Source of the DNA: Lenzites betulinus
Taxonomy: Eukaryota; Basidiomycota; Agaricomycetes; Polyporales; Polyporaceae
Assembly: GCA_022264855.1 (NCBI GenBank)
Contig: JABYQU010000010.1
Location: 248,001 to 312,000, forward strand
Reading direction: 5' to 3'
Length of the DNA: 64,000 bases
Every line of letters begins with the position of its first letter. Positions within the stretch are counted from its first letter, which is position 1. A program made the translations under genes and the position numbers. The notes below the pieces were generated by a model. That model ran no database searches and had not been told where the DNA came from. It saw only the letters and a program-made list of their open reading frames with translations. Positions 35,539 through 47,881 of this stretch are shown one piece after another.

Positions 35539-36869
35539 ATGTCTCAGATGAATCCCCGCAGGCGCAGCACCGTCCATGACCTCGCTGCTCTACGTCTCCA
35601 CCGGGACGGCACGCGCGTGCTCAATTCTGACACCAACCGTTCCTCGCGTCGCGCGAAGTATGCTACCCAGGACTCGCGCGGAAACTGGATTGCGCGCGAT
35701 GCAGGTGGGCTGGCCAACGTCAAGCAGCGCCGCAGCGCGTCCCGTCCAGAGGAGCATGACGAGGTCTCGGGGTCCGGGGAAGACGAGGAAGTAGCGGAGG
35801 ACACAGCTTCTTCTCCGCGGATGGACAAGGGAAAGGGCAGGGCGCGCGAAGACGAGGCCTCCGAGGAGGAGCCTGAGCTTATTCCCCGCGCACGCAAGAG
35901 ACGGAGGTTTGACGAAGACTTTAGTTACCTCACTTCCGTCTCTACACCCGCTCTGGCTCCGCCTACAGAAGGTGAGAACCTGGATCTTCCTGGCGACGAA
36001 GTGGCAGGTGAAACATTGCCCGTGCCCTCCTCGGTTGGTCTCTCCACATACGTCAGGGTATCGTGACTGACCCTCGTGCCAGGATTTGCTGAAGAGCCTA
36101 CACTACTTCGCGAGCACATATTATACCGCCATGGGGCAGCTATACGATGCTCCGCGAGAAGCCCGCAGGTTGAGAAAGGCACGCCGACTCGAGAAGGCAA
36201 AGGCTGCTCGCCAAGCTGCGGGACCTAGCCGTGCCAACTCGGAGAGGGCTGGCCCACACGAGGCACCGCATAGTTCCGGAGAGGATGAAATTGAGTTGAG
36301 TGAGGATGACCTCGAGGACCCTATGGACGATCATCCTGCGGGCGAGCAGGAAGCAGACGCGGGGAAGCGAGCCACCAAGACAGTCCGCAGGAAGAAGGGC
36401 CCCAGGCAGGTGCGGCCCATGGAGAAGGACATGTACAAGATTTTGGACGGCTCAGCACTCATGGCACTAGGTGGGTTAACCCTTAGCTAGCATTTGTCAT
36501 ATGCTAATGGTGAGCCTTTAAGGTATGCTCTTCCAAGAGCACGTAGCCGAGATGCTAGAACCAATGGTTCCAGAAGGCTGGGAGAGGGAAATGGCAAAAG
36601 CTGATAGAGAGAAGAGGGTTGCAGCAAGAAATGCACGGAAGGCGAAGGCGATGAAGGCAAGACGTCGCCCAGAGAAAAAGGACACAGAGGATACGAGTGA
36701 CGAAGAAACGGAATCCCGCTCTGGCTCGAGGAGTGGGAAGGGTAGCAGCGGTGAAACCGACAGTGTTGAAGGCGTAGATGAAGAAAGGCCATCCACACAG
36801 TTCACATTGAAGCAAAGTTCGTCTGCGCCACAATTAGGGAGCAGCGATGACAGCGATGATAGCGGATGA
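35539..36869 (+). CDS. Uncharacterised charged nuclear-looking protein
   Basis: Not recognised with confidence. The N-terminal 170 residues are basic and acidic low complexity (RARKRRRFDEDF looks like a nuclear localisation signal). A conserved-looking core follows after an intron ending GTGCCAG near 36083: DLLKSLHYFASTYYTAMGQL, a Lys/Arg/Ala coiled segment and an acidic stretch. MEKDMYKILDGSALMALGML then crosses a second intron (donor at 36472, GTGGGT...TTTAAG) into FQEHVAEMLEPMVPEGWE. The C-terminus is Lys-rich, then Ser/Asp/Glu-rich. The 'DGSALMALG-LLQEH' wording recalls fungal RNA polymerase I (Rrn9-like) factors, but this is a guess. The first intron's donor could be GTTGGT near 36032. 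Confidence 0.7.
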
Positions 36870-36953
36870 ATATCATGCTTGAGACACACACCGGAGCAGG
36901 GGAGCCTAGTGAGGAGATATTAAGTAGAGTATATGTACCGACCAACATAGGAA

Positions 36954-37572
36954 CTAATTCGTGCGAGGTGGAAGTGTACCATCCTCCCAACGCTTCAGGA
37001 TATTGTGCTGGAACACACCCATGTCGTCGTCCGAAAAGATACGCAGCCTCTCTAGCCTCCGCTCGCGGAGCTTGTTTTTAGGCAGCATGCCAGAAACCGC
37101 TTGCCGGATGATCTACATCGAGGGACGGTGAGGAAACGCAGGTACGGTGAGATACGACACGACACACCTCATCGGGCTTCCGCCTCATCATGTCCTTATA
37201 TTGGATCTCCTTCAGCCCTCCAGGAAACATGGTGTGATGTCTGTACACCAGTTGCTGGGCCTTCTTCCCGGTGACCTTGATGTTTCGTGCGTTTGTCACG
37301 ACGACGTAGTCCCCGCAATCGGCTGCTCTGGCTCGTCATCTGTTCGTAACAGCAAGGCAGCACATAACATACCTCCAGGGTCGTATATTGGCTTATGCTT
37401 GCCCATGAGGACAATAGCAATGCGTTCTGCAAGCTTTCCGAGCACACGCTCCGAAGCGTCGACATGATGCCACACCCGGGCATACGCCAGCGCAGTCTAC
37501 AAGACGTTCAGTCAATGGCATCTGCGCAGGGCGTAGAAAACCTATACACACGTTGCCAATAGCCTGAGACAT
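36954..37572 (-). CDS. MRPL23: Mitochondrial ribosomal protein uL13m
   Basis: A structural component of the mitochondrial large ribosomal subunit. The four exons (37572-37552, 37496-37373, 37322-37168, 37112-36954) give 152 residues. The core reads [21 protein letters not shown], [51 protein letters not shown] and [22 protein letters not shown], all diagnostic of L13. The first coding exon is 21 nt (MSQAIGN). No long basic presequence is seen, as is usual for fungal MRPL23. It is convergent with the previous gene (84 bp apart) and divergent from NUP188 with a 150-bp shared promoter. Confidence 0.93.
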
Positions 37573-37722
37573 GTCGGAAAACCCTGACGAGCCCAAGCAG
37601 CGAGTGAAGTGAGTGTTTGTGGCAAAGCAGCGCTGGGCGCCTACGCGTGCGGCTCGAAGTTGGCTCGCGGGGCGACGGCGCCAGACAGGACGCGCAGGTC
37701 GTTGTTTCGCGCGACGACCACC

Positions 37723-40700
37723 ATGGCGGCCGACATCTCAAAACGCTCCAATCTTGTGGATGTGTATGTGACCTGAATTTGTGAATCTTACTGTTCGAAC
37801 GTGCTCACTGGAATTCGCGCAGGACATACCAGTCTCTCCACCAAAACCTCTCCGGCCACCTCGAGGGCACCACGCTTGAACAGCTTGCAGACATCATCAA
37901 GCCGCGGGTCGACCAGCTCCGTAACATCGCAGAACCATTTGGACGGCCGTCGGACGCGTCCAAGAAAAAGGTGGACTCTGGGTCGGTCACTCTCGCTGAC
38001 GGGGTCGCCCTGCGCGTCGAGGACGCGGACAAGGAGGTCGTGTTCACCATCAGCAAGAAGCTTGACATCGACCAGCTCCAAGCCCTCGTCCTCCTCCGGT
38101 CGTTCCTCTACAACGAAGGCCTCCCCGAAGGCGTCAACACGGACTCCGCGAGCCTGGCGGACGAACTCGTCGAGGCAATCACACCCTTCTACTACTCTGA
38201 ACGCCTCCACATCCTCCGAACCCTCATCCCTCTACTCCGCGCCGAGCAAAATGCTTCTGACCCCGTGCATGAGGTGGCGGGCGAAGTGCTGCCTCTCATC
38301 ATACCGGACGGCGGTGAGTTCGCGGATACTCTTCTGACGGAGTATCTACGGAAGACGCACGCGGCCGTTCCGAATACCTCGCAGGATGACACCCGGCGAG
38401 CGGCAGTATGGGCGAAACAGAACGCGAAGGAGCAGCTCGTCATGCTCGAGGTTCTCTTCTGGACCATGTGGGGGTATGCGACATGCACCGGATCCCTAGT
38501 GGCGAAGATCTACGAGACTGCATACGAGACCCACCTTGGCTCGCAGCAGCACAACTCCACGTACCTTCTGGATGAGGAGAGCGGGCAAATCCTGCAAGAC
38601 TCTGCTGCGCTGTGGATTCTGCTCACTGTGGAGGTGCTAGAACTGGAACGTGCGGCTGGACCTGGCGGCGTGGAGATCTCTGCGGAACCTGAGGACAAGG
38701 ACATCTACTGGGCACATCCCGAATTTCTCAAAAGGATCCACCACGCCGTCATCTCTCAGGGCAACAGCAACTTCGCGTGCACGTACATCGCGTGGACGTT
38801 TGTGCTCTCGCGCATCTCACATACTGCTCTGCAACTCAAAGAGATTCCCACCTCGTATACCAACTTCTTCGACTCTTTGATACCCAAGGATGATGGGGGG
38901 TACTCGAACGAAGGAATACGAGCCTTCGAGTTGATGGCGAAGATTGGCCTCAGCCCAGATGCAGGTCTCTTCCGCCTCTTGTTGACGCTCTTGACTACCT
39001 CACCGCTGTTTGTCACATCCGTGGCATGGCGTACTGGCTCGTCTATAACAGACCCAAACGCGGTAGCGTATAGGTCTGTCCTGAAAGGTTGCTAAATTAT
39101 CACGATGTATGAACGTCTCCCACTGACAATCATCGCAGGACTGCTCGTGGCTATCGTCGAACTGATCCCCGTGGAGTTGATACCTGACTTTGACGGTCTT
39201 CTTGAAGTCTGGGTCGCGCTCTTCGGTAGGAGCGAGCCCCAAGCCGTCGCGGGTATCTGCCGTCAGTTCTGGGAAGCAGATTGGCATGAGGGCATCGCTC
39301 GTCGCGCCATCGTGGACGTGGCGCGTTCGCGATTCCCCGTCCAGGTGAAGCCTGTCATCCGGCTCCTACGCGGACTCACCGCGACCGGGTTCCTCGAGAC
39401 AGATCCCCTCTCCACGGCAGATCACGTAGAACCGACCGCGCAGCTTGTGGAGGAGCGCCAGCTTTGCACCCGAGCCGTATTTGACTTCTTCGACGAACTT
39501 CCCACCTTCACCCAGGTCATCCACACCAGCACCTGCAGCGGAGCGCACGCCCTCTACGAAAAGCTGCCTGATCGATACGGGTCGTCCTCTGCCAGTCCGG
39601 GCCCCTCGTTCTCGAACCTGCGCCCCCTTCGACTACCTGGCGGTTCTGTCCTCCCCGCGAAGTCAGTCGGCCAGCTCCTCAGCATGGACGGGGGAGACCT
39701 GATCGTCGTGGCGTGGCAACACAAGCACTCCGGGTGGAAGGTCTTGCTCGAGCTCTTGACGGACTACGTCAACCGCCGACGTCTGCAGTCGGGTGCTGCC
39801 GGGAGCTACGCAGATGTCTCGTTCAGCGGCCGCGGCACTAACCAGCCGCTGGCGTTGAAGCTGGAGGATATCGGCGTGGAGATGGATCGCGGAGGCGACG
39901 AAGGCATCATCATCGACGTACTGGACCTCATCCGAAGTGTCGTTCATGAAAACCAGGACCTGGCTCAGCAACTCCTTCTTTCGATGGAGAGTGGCGACCC
40001 GGTCGTCTCGCACACGATGTCTGAGACGCAACCCCCAGACCTTGTCCAGCTTACCACCGCTATCCTCGAGGAAGCTCTCACTCGCTCTGTCGGTCAACAT
40101 CATGCAGCTCCCCGCACCAACCTCATTACGTCTGCCATCAGCGTGCTCACCGCCCTCCTCGCCGTGCCCAACTACTCCAACCGCGTCTGGCTGTATATCC
40201 GATCCACCTCTTCCTTGTTTGGCTCTGATCGTAACACCGGAGTAGCGTCCGCAGTACTCGCCGCGGAACGACTCACTGGGCATTACACGATGACACTGGC
40301 ACTTCTCCATCTCGTCGATGCCCTCTTTACCGAAGCCACCTCCACCGTTATCCTTGCCACGCAGCAAAATCCGAAGCTGCAGCAGGTGAAAGAAGAGGTC
40401 CTGATGCGTGCCGCGCGGTTCGTCCACTCGGAGATCTGGGTCGAGCACATGGGCTGGAAGTACGCGCAGCTCGGGGACCGCTTCGAGATCGGGCGGCGCG
40501 TGTCTACGTTCTACACGGAGGTCTTCAAGCACTCTTCGCCGGCGCTGAAGGACGCCCCGTTCGCGAAGCTCAGCCAGGCGATTGCGGACGCCCTCCTGTT
40601 CAAGGCGACGACGTCCACAGTCAACCCGCTCGTTGCTTCGCTTGTGACTGGGGCTTCGGTGATGGGTATGTTATATGCCTCTCGCCGGTATGGTGACGCG

Positions 40701-43700
40701 CGACGGCTCGTTTACCTCCTGGAATCCCACCTTGCGCTTACCCGGGTCCTGCTCACGTACAAGCAAAAATCCCCCGGCTCCTCTAAGATCTGCTTGCTGG
40801 AGCAGGCGCTCTGCAGTCGGGTTGGGGGAGGCTCGTCCTTCGAAGGTGGTTCGTCAAGAGCTGACCCTGTTGACGCATTAGCGGCCTACGTGAAGGAACG
40901 GAGCATGGGTGATGTCGTGCCTGTCGCGGCCATGCAGGTCCTCTTCGCGCTCTGCTCCTCCCTGTCGACCTCGGAGGGGTCCGCTTCGACCATCATTGGC
41001 CACCTCTCCGACCCGGAAGCGACTGTCTCCAATATGGTGCGGATTGTCCAACACCCCTATGATGACGCGCTCCTGCGCAACGCTGTCTGGAACTTCATCA
41101 CCCTGGCTGTCGATAAAGAGCCTGCCCTCGCGCGGTTGTTCGTTACCGGCCGCTTCCGGATGCCTAGCGTGAAGGGCAAGGAGAAAGCAGAGGACTCTGG
41201 AGGAAACTCGAAGACCGTCAGCGCCCTCAGCGTCGCCTGCGATATGCTCGAGTCGTGGAACGAGCTGTGGGAGCTCAACCCGAAGCTCCTTGCCTCCCTT
41301 TTGCGCTTCTTGGATGTCGTATGGCAGCATGGTCACGAACACAAAACCTCACTGGATCCAATACGGAAGGACGGGAAGCTCTTCGAGTACCTGGCGGGCA
41401 TCGTCGCCGAGGAGCTGGGACCAACCCCCGACTGCGATACGGAGACGTTCATAGTCGTGGATGGCGTGCTACACTCGGATCACCACGACGCTGTCTCGAC
41501 GTACTCCTACCGCAGCGCAGTCAAGTCCCATGCCGCTCACGTTCTTGCCACAGATATCCGTATGCACTTGCAGGCACAAGATGGGAAGCCTTCCGGGTGT
41601 TCGAAAGAGAAGCCGCGTAGCTATACAGCGATCGACAGCATTCTCAGATCGGAGGACCAGATCACTGAGCTCATCCCGGAGGCGTCATCAAGCGCGTACC
41701 GTCCCGAGCTACACGACGAGTTCACGGAGCTACTGAAGCAACATTATCCGACGCTCTCCCTCGATCACCTCCAAGCCCAGGAGCCCATAGTGGAACGGGA
41801 GTATGGCGACGACTTTGCGTTCACGGTGTCTCTTATCCGGCTACGTTTGAACCCATATGCGTCCGACGACGAGATGCAGGTCGAGGCAACCGTACGGCAG
41901 TTGCACGCGATCAACATGAACCTCTCGCTAGCTCATGTGCAGACAACACTGGCTGAATCATGGCAGTACCTACTCCTACAAGTGGTCCCCTACCTCCGCG
42001 GCGATGTCGTCGTGCGGTCGCAACTCCTCTCTTTGGCAGACACCCTCTCCTCAGATATCGCAGCCGAACGGCGCTTGGGAGAGATGATGTCCAACATCCA
42101 CTCCGCCCGACTCTCCCTGCTGTTGTCCCTGCTAGAGATCGCCTGGTTCTCCACATCGGACAAGAAGGAGGAGATCGAACGCTTCCTGGCACTGGTCAAG
42201 AATACGCGCGGCATTGTCATCAGCACTGCACAGTCACCCTACAAATCCATCCTTGGCCAGATGCCCGTCCCATTCCACCGACCTCTCCTCCAGGTTCTCT
42301 ACTTCTGTGCCCGCCATAGCCGAAGTCTGGCGCGACGTCCGAAGGCCCTGAATGCTGAGCAGCGTCTAGCCATCGCTGCGCTGCTGGACGCCGCCCTCGT
42401 CTTTGTCATCGACGGGCTCCGTGTCACTTTCGACAGGGCGTGTCTACAACTGGACCTTGACGTCGACCAGGACATGGAGCTGCTTGTCGCCGTCTTCGAG
42501 CAGTGCACACGGCCAGACTTGAATCCGTCGCCTACGCTCTGGCTGACAAGGTGTCAAGAAACCGATGTCGTGCGCGCAAGCCTTCAATTGTTCACTCGCA
42601 TGGATGTCGTCGGTCTAGCGGACGTCGCTCTCCTCCGTGCACGGAAGCAACCTCTCTACACCCCACACGTCCTCACATTCCACATGGCACTTGCCAGCAT
42701 TCCGCCAGCAGCAGAACGGCTCGCGGGCGAAGGCCTCCTGGTCGCCTACATCGAGAATGCAATCAGCGCCGCAATCCGCGACGGCAATATCGACGTGACC
42801 ATCCCCGAGCTCCCCGGCGAAGAGAGCCCAGCGCACCGCGCGTACTGTTCGATGCTCTCCATCATCGCCGGAGTGTCGACCGCGCTCGGGCGCCACGGGC
42901 AGTTCTTCGAGTCCGAGGTGTGCGGCCTGCTGCAGTTCTACAGCGAGCAGATCCACCGCGCGCTGTCGTGGACGATCGACGACGCGCTCTCCCTCCCGCT
43001 GCTCGAGGAGATCGAGCAGGTGGTGGGTCTCTTCGGCGCGATCGCGCAGGGCACGGCGGGGAGCCCGAACGAGGCGGTCAAGCGCGTCACGCGGCTGTTC
43101 ACGTCCGACGCGCTCCTGCTCCTGCAGCAGCTCAACTACGCGCTCACGCACCCGAACCACCTCGCGAGCCTCTTCGAGCCCATCACGGCGGAGGAGCGGA
43201 CGCGTTTCGAGGCGGACCGCGCGGCGTCCTCGGTGAAGTCGCCGTCGGAGGCTGTCGACCCGATGCGGAGACCTTTCCTCGCGCGCCTTGTACACCGCCT
43301 GTATCGGCTGTCTGGTACACTGCTGTCTGCTCTGATAGACATCAGCGGCGCGGAGACCGTCCTCCTCGGGGAGCCAGAAGACTGGCAGGTCTCACAGGCG
43401 CTCATCGTCCCAGTAAGTGCCCACACCTCCGTTCTCACCAAAGTATCCGCATGCTGACGCACGCCCCAGCACTCCAAGGTCGTCCTCGGCGAGCCCGCCT
43501 CCCTCGGGACGCTGCTCGAACTCGGCAACTGCTCGCTCGACATCCTCCGGCTGCTCGTGGACCGCCCGCCAGCACAGGCGCTCACACCCGCCACCACGTC
43601 CGAGAAGGCGCTCGACGTGCGCGACACTGTGGGCGCCGCACGCCGCGCGCTCGAGGCCTCGCTACTGTACGCGGTCACGCAGCTCGCGACGTGGCTCTCG

Positions 43701-44045
43701 AAGCCCGAGTTCGACGCGCCCGCGGACGATGCGGACGGGGACGCGGACATGCTCGGGGGCGACGCGCCCTCGCGCGATTCCGGTGGCCACGGGGGCGCGG
43801 GCGAGGCGGCGCTCGTCGCAGCGGCGTCCCTGAAGGAGCGGCGCGCGGCGCGCAAGGCGTCGATGACGCTCGCGGAGCGGCTCCGGCGGGGCATGACGGG
43901 CGAGATGGCGGCGGATTTGCAGGCGTTGCTCGCGCGCGCGAAGCCGGTCGTTGCGAAGAGCGCGGGGGTGCTGGGGGAGAAGGACGTGGATCTGACGCAG
44001 GTGCTGGCGTACTTTGTGCAGGAGCGGATATCGGTGCCGGCGTAG
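37723..44045 (+). CDS. NUP188: Nucleoporin Nup188
   Basis: A large alpha-solenoid scaffold of the nuclear-pore inner ring. The four exons (37723-37763, 37823-39087, 39139-43412, 43470-44045) give 2,051 residues. The first junction (donor GTATGT) reads SNLVDV-TYQSLHQNLSGHLEGT. The sequence is almost wholly helical Leu/Ala/Glu-rich repeats. Recognisable wording is VLLRSFLYNEGLP, LFWTMWGYATCTGSLV, VFDFFDELPTFTQVI and VVAWQHKHSGWKVLLELLTDYV. The C-terminal section (LARLVHRLYRLSGTLLSALID) ends with an Ala/Glu-rich tail and VLAYFVQERISVPA. Distinction from Nup192/205 is by this pattern and the inner SH3-like region, not a search. Strand bias and long uninterrupted exon 3 (4,274 nt) support it. Confidence 0.85.
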
Positions 44046-44225
44046 GTTTGGATGGGGAGGGGGTCGTCTGCTGCGTGTATGTTGAACGCTCTCCTGTGTG
44101 TTGTGTTTCGCTCTGTAGCCTATATCATGACCATTTCATGTTTTCGCAAATGATCCATGCAAGATAGCGTGCAGTGTGCAAGGTGCGTGTAGTATGTACT
44201 CAAATCTAGCTGGTCTCGCAGATTC

Positions 44226-45711
44226 TCATGATTCAGCTGGCCTTGTCAGGACCTCTGCTCCACTGTCGGTGATGAGAACCATATGTTCTGCTTGTGCCGC
44301 GCGGGCACAATTCTGTTTGTGACTGTTCAGTCCCTCTGTACGACGGCTCCGTCTGGCTCGCTCACCTCTGTTGACACTGTCCAGCCGTCGGGGAACGTCC
44401 AGCCTCGGGGCTCTGTTCCCTGTATGATAGCAGGCTTCGTGGATTCCTTCAGCAATGTCTCCTGCAATATATCAACAACCGCATACCTCAATAGTGAAGC
44501 AGTCTCCGGGTTGCATCTCACCAGGCTCGTCATTCACTGTAACAACACAAATTCAGCGCCGTCGTTCACATTCCTAACCCGACCTACAAAGAACCTAAAC
44601 TTACGGTGGTGGAGTATCCACGGCTGCCTGTGGAACTCGCGCCCGATGCCATGGCCCGAGAACTGGGGCGACACGCAGTAGTCCTTCCCTTTGAGGAAAT
44701 CGTGTATGGCGAGCCCTATGCTCTTGAACGGCTGTCCGGGCTTGCATACAGCGATTCCCGCCTCTAGCGCGGCCTCTGTGATCTCTACGAGCTCGCGGCC
44801 CTTTTCGTCCTGTTTACGGTGATGTTCAGTAGAGAGTGTGTACCGTGAGGTAGGAACGTACAACGTCGCCGACGAGGAACGTCCTGGACGTGTCCCCGTG
44901 GAACCCGTCAAAGTATACGGTGATGTCGACATTCACGATATCCCCGTCCTGTAATGGCCGGCTGGCACCAACAACTCAGTTAGCACGACGTAGAGAAATA
45001 GATTGAAGGTAATAAGTGCTCAACTCGTCCGGGATGCCATGCGTGACAACATTGTTCACGCTCGTGCAGCATGCCTTCGGGAACCCCTTGTAGCGCAGCG
45101 GAGACGGGTACGAGCCGCACGCGAGGACGAGCTCATGCACCGCGGCGTCGATCGCGTCTGTCGTGCGGCCGACCTATCTACATGAGCATACGCCCTTCCT
45201 GACTGTATGCGCGGGGTGCGAAGGGTCGGGCAGGGTCGGGCATATTACCACAGTCTCCCCTCAAGCCTTACCCCGCACCGCGCCACGCTACACTCACCTG
45301 CACCAGCTGCCCAGCAAAGCCCAACACACCGCTCGCCAACCGCGCCGCCCTCCTCAGCTTCCCCAAGTCCTCCGCGTCCGTCACGAGCTTCCGCCCACTC
45401 GACGCCGCGGCCCGCTCCGACGCAGCGTCCGGCACGTCGCGCACGTACGGCGGGCGCGGGATGTGCGGGGGCACGCCGCGCGGGAGGATGTGCGCCGTGC
45501 CCCACTCGTACGGCTCGGCGGGGAGGATGATGTCGTAGCAGCCGTAGCGGAGGTCGTGCTCGGAGGGCTCGGCGGTGTCGGTGGGGTCGGAGGTGAAGCG
45601 TCGGTGGCTGGTGGAGGCGGGGCGCGGGATTGCGCGGGGTCGACAGGGGGCTAGGGCGCGTGCATTGAACGACCTAAGGAGAGGGCGGGAGTAAGAGGCT
45701 AAAGGACGCAT
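44226..45711 (-). CDS. Methionine aminopeptidase, mitochondrial-type (MetAP1 family)
   Basis: Removes the initiator methionine from nascent proteins using two divalent metal ions. Exon 1 (45711-45298) encodes an Arg/Ser/Ala-rich mitochondrial-type presequence ([20 protein letters not shown]...RRFTSD), then GLTTHILPRG-like and [19 protein letters not shown]. Later exons give [77 protein letters not shown] and [17 protein letters not shown], i.e. the metal ligands: Asp in DITVY, Asp in HGDTSR and His in SGHGIG. The remainder ([13 protein letters not shown]) and the last exon ([19 protein letters not shown]) complete the pita-bread fold. The ITDSGAE ending is typical. Introns use GTTGAG and GTGAGC donors. 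Compartment is inferred from the presequence. Confidence 0.9.
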
Positions 45712-45977
45712 GAGTGGTGGCAGCCAGGAAGATGCGCCTCCTTGAGCGCGCGTGCGCAGTCTCGCGACGGGATCGAGATCTCTTCGCGCGCACTTAAAAA
45801 CATAGACAGGAAGTAGTACGGCAGGGTGCAACATTCGACATTTGATTATGAGGAGCGAATTCGAAAGCTAGCGATACATCACAGCAAACACCAGAAACAC
45901 AAGCTAGCGGAATATGACACCAAGTCCTCGTCCTCATCCCGATTCCCGACGCCAGTTTGGCGAAGCTCTCGGATACC

Positions 45978-47496
45978 TCAAGTCCACCCCCGCGCAGCTC
46001 CGCGTCCACCTCCGTGTCCCTTCTCGTTCTCGACTACGAATATCGCGTCGCGCAGCGTGACTGCCAGTCGTCCATCGTCGTCTTTCTGCGAGGACTGCTG
46101 GCCCGGATTGGACTTCGATGACTGGTACGGCCGCGCCCAGCCGCTACTCCCGCCGCCTGACGCGCTTTGCGCAGGTGCGGTAGTCGTGGCCGGAGTGCCT
46201 GCGCGTTGCATCGCGGGCGTAGCAGCGCCCTTCTTCGGGGTCGCGTTCCCATTCGCCCCGCTCGCGCTCGTCATCCACGCGTACTTGCCCGTGCCCAGGC
46301 CCGCCGCCTGCTTCGCGACCGCGTTCGACATCTTCTTCCGCAGGTCCTCGGGCATGTTCCGCGCGGTCACGCCCGGGCCCTCCTTCTTTTTCTTCTTCTT
46401 CGGGCCGCCCTCGTCGTCCGCCCCCACGCTGTCCACCGTGCTCCCCGTCGCCGCCGCGGCGAGCTGGGCGGTCTGCGCGGCCGCGGCCGCCTCCTGGCGC
46501 TCCTTCCGCTCGCGGCGGATGCGCATCTCCTCCTCGCGCTCGACCTTCTCGATCGCGGCGAGCTGCTTCGCGACGTCCGAGCGCACGACGACGTTCCACA
46601 TCGGGCGCCCGTCCTCGTACGTGCTCGGGTCGCGGTCGAACTGCGCGTCCGTGCGGTGCTGCGCCGCGGCGATCATCGAAACGAGGAGGTCGTGCAGGCG
46701 CGTGCGGAGCGCGAGCGCGAGGTAGTTGACCGAGTCTTCGGGCACTTTAGGCACCTTGTGCTGGGTGCCGATCGTGCGCATGGTCTGTCCGATGAGGCGC
46801 GCGTCGAAGTTCGGCTTCGCGGGTTGCTTCCGCGAGCGGTCTTCGTATGGCCGGTACGAGTAGTAGTTGTCGTTGCTCCTCTGCAGTGACTCTTCTTCCG
46901 CCTGTGTGGGGTGTGAGATGGAAGTTCGGGGAAGGCATCACGACCATGCGCACCCTGAGATCAACCCCTGCACTCCCTATCGCGTCATTCAACGTTGCCA
47001 CGTCGGTCGTGTCCATCGCGGAGGATTGCTGTGTCTGCGCTGGTTGAGCGGCTGGCCTGGACGCGGTTGGTATTGAGGCAACTGTTGGCGGTGGCACTTG
47101 CGCCTGCGTCTGAGCAGGTTGCGTCGCCTGTGTTTGGTGTGTTTGAGCTGCATATTGTGGATAATGGGCATATCCCTGTGCATAGTGGTTGTATTGGTAA
47201 TGGGTGTATGGGGTCGTGCTGTACGGGGCAATCAACGAGACGCGACGGAGGCGCAAGGGGTTTGGCAGTTACGTTGGATGGGTCGTATGCGCGGCATGTG
47301 TCGTATGAGTTGGATGCGTGGTATGTTGCGCGTGTTGAGACTGTTGTTGTAACGCGGGGTCAATTGGGATCTCTGAGACGACATGAGCATGTTGTGTTCA
47401 GTCTGCGCGGCAGACCGCAAACGTACGGCTTGTCTGCGGCCATTGGGCAGCTGAGAATGTTGACGTTGTTGGTTGTTGACTATCCTCGCTCTTCAT
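45978..47496 (-). CDS. TAF4: TFIID subunit TAF4
   Basis: A TFIID core subunit that pairs with TAF12 through a histone-fold-like domain and supports RNA polymerase II initiation. A Gln/Thr/Pro-rich N-terminus (MKSEDSQQPTTSTFSAAQWP, then QHAQHTTHPTH and ATQPAQTQAQ) needs two introns (GTACGT...CTCAG, and GTAACT...TACAG) to stay open. The conserved domain follows: FDARLIGQTMRTIGTQHKV, YLALALRTRLHDLLVSMIAAAQHR, NVVVRSDVAKQLAAIEKVE, REEEMRIRRERKERQEAA. The tail has a KKKKKK-containing linker and ends in LAVTLRDAIFVVENEKGHGG, the typical basidiomycete TAF4 end. It is divergent from NUP42 at 385 bp. Exon limits in the first third are approximate. Confidence 0.85.
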
Positions 47497-47881
47497 AATG
47501 TCTTAGAAAAAGAGGTGAAAGGCAATGGACGTGTTGTTTGACGCGAGCTCTCCAATGACGCAGATGCAACCTCAGCGGCTGGCGATGCCTTCTGTGTTGT
47601 CCCTAGTAGTGCCGATTCACACAGTCTAAAATGCTGTTGCAAATGTACGATAAAAGCGACAAGCAGTAATGCGAGGAGCGTCGAATGAGGAGGGATGTGT
47701 GGGGGAAGAGGCGGAGGCGGCGATGGCTGTGGGCGAACGAGTGAGCCACAACAAGCGCCGGGGACGTGGGGTGTCCGAGGTCCGGTCTCCGCTCACGTGC
47801 CAGTCCCCCTGATACTCTGTTTGAAGGCACAGCTGTGTTCGGGCTGCGGTACCCTCGTTTGCACTGAGCTTGCTCTTGACG
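47497..47881. other. Divergent promoter TAF4/NUP42
   Basis: 385-bp gap between divergent genes. No repeat or further gene seen. Confidence 0.55.

Noticed and set aside
37801..38337. 178-codon frame at the start of Nup188
   Set aside because: Shadow frame; the spliced frame from 37823 onward matches the rest of Nup188.
42503..44167. 554-codon frame overlapping Nup188
   Set aside because: Arg/Pro-rich shadow in another frame of the Nup188 coding sequence.
45826..46725. 299-codon plus-strand frame antisense to TAF4
   Set aside because: Mirror of the TAF4 coding exon; Ser/Phe/Arg composition typical of an antisense frame.
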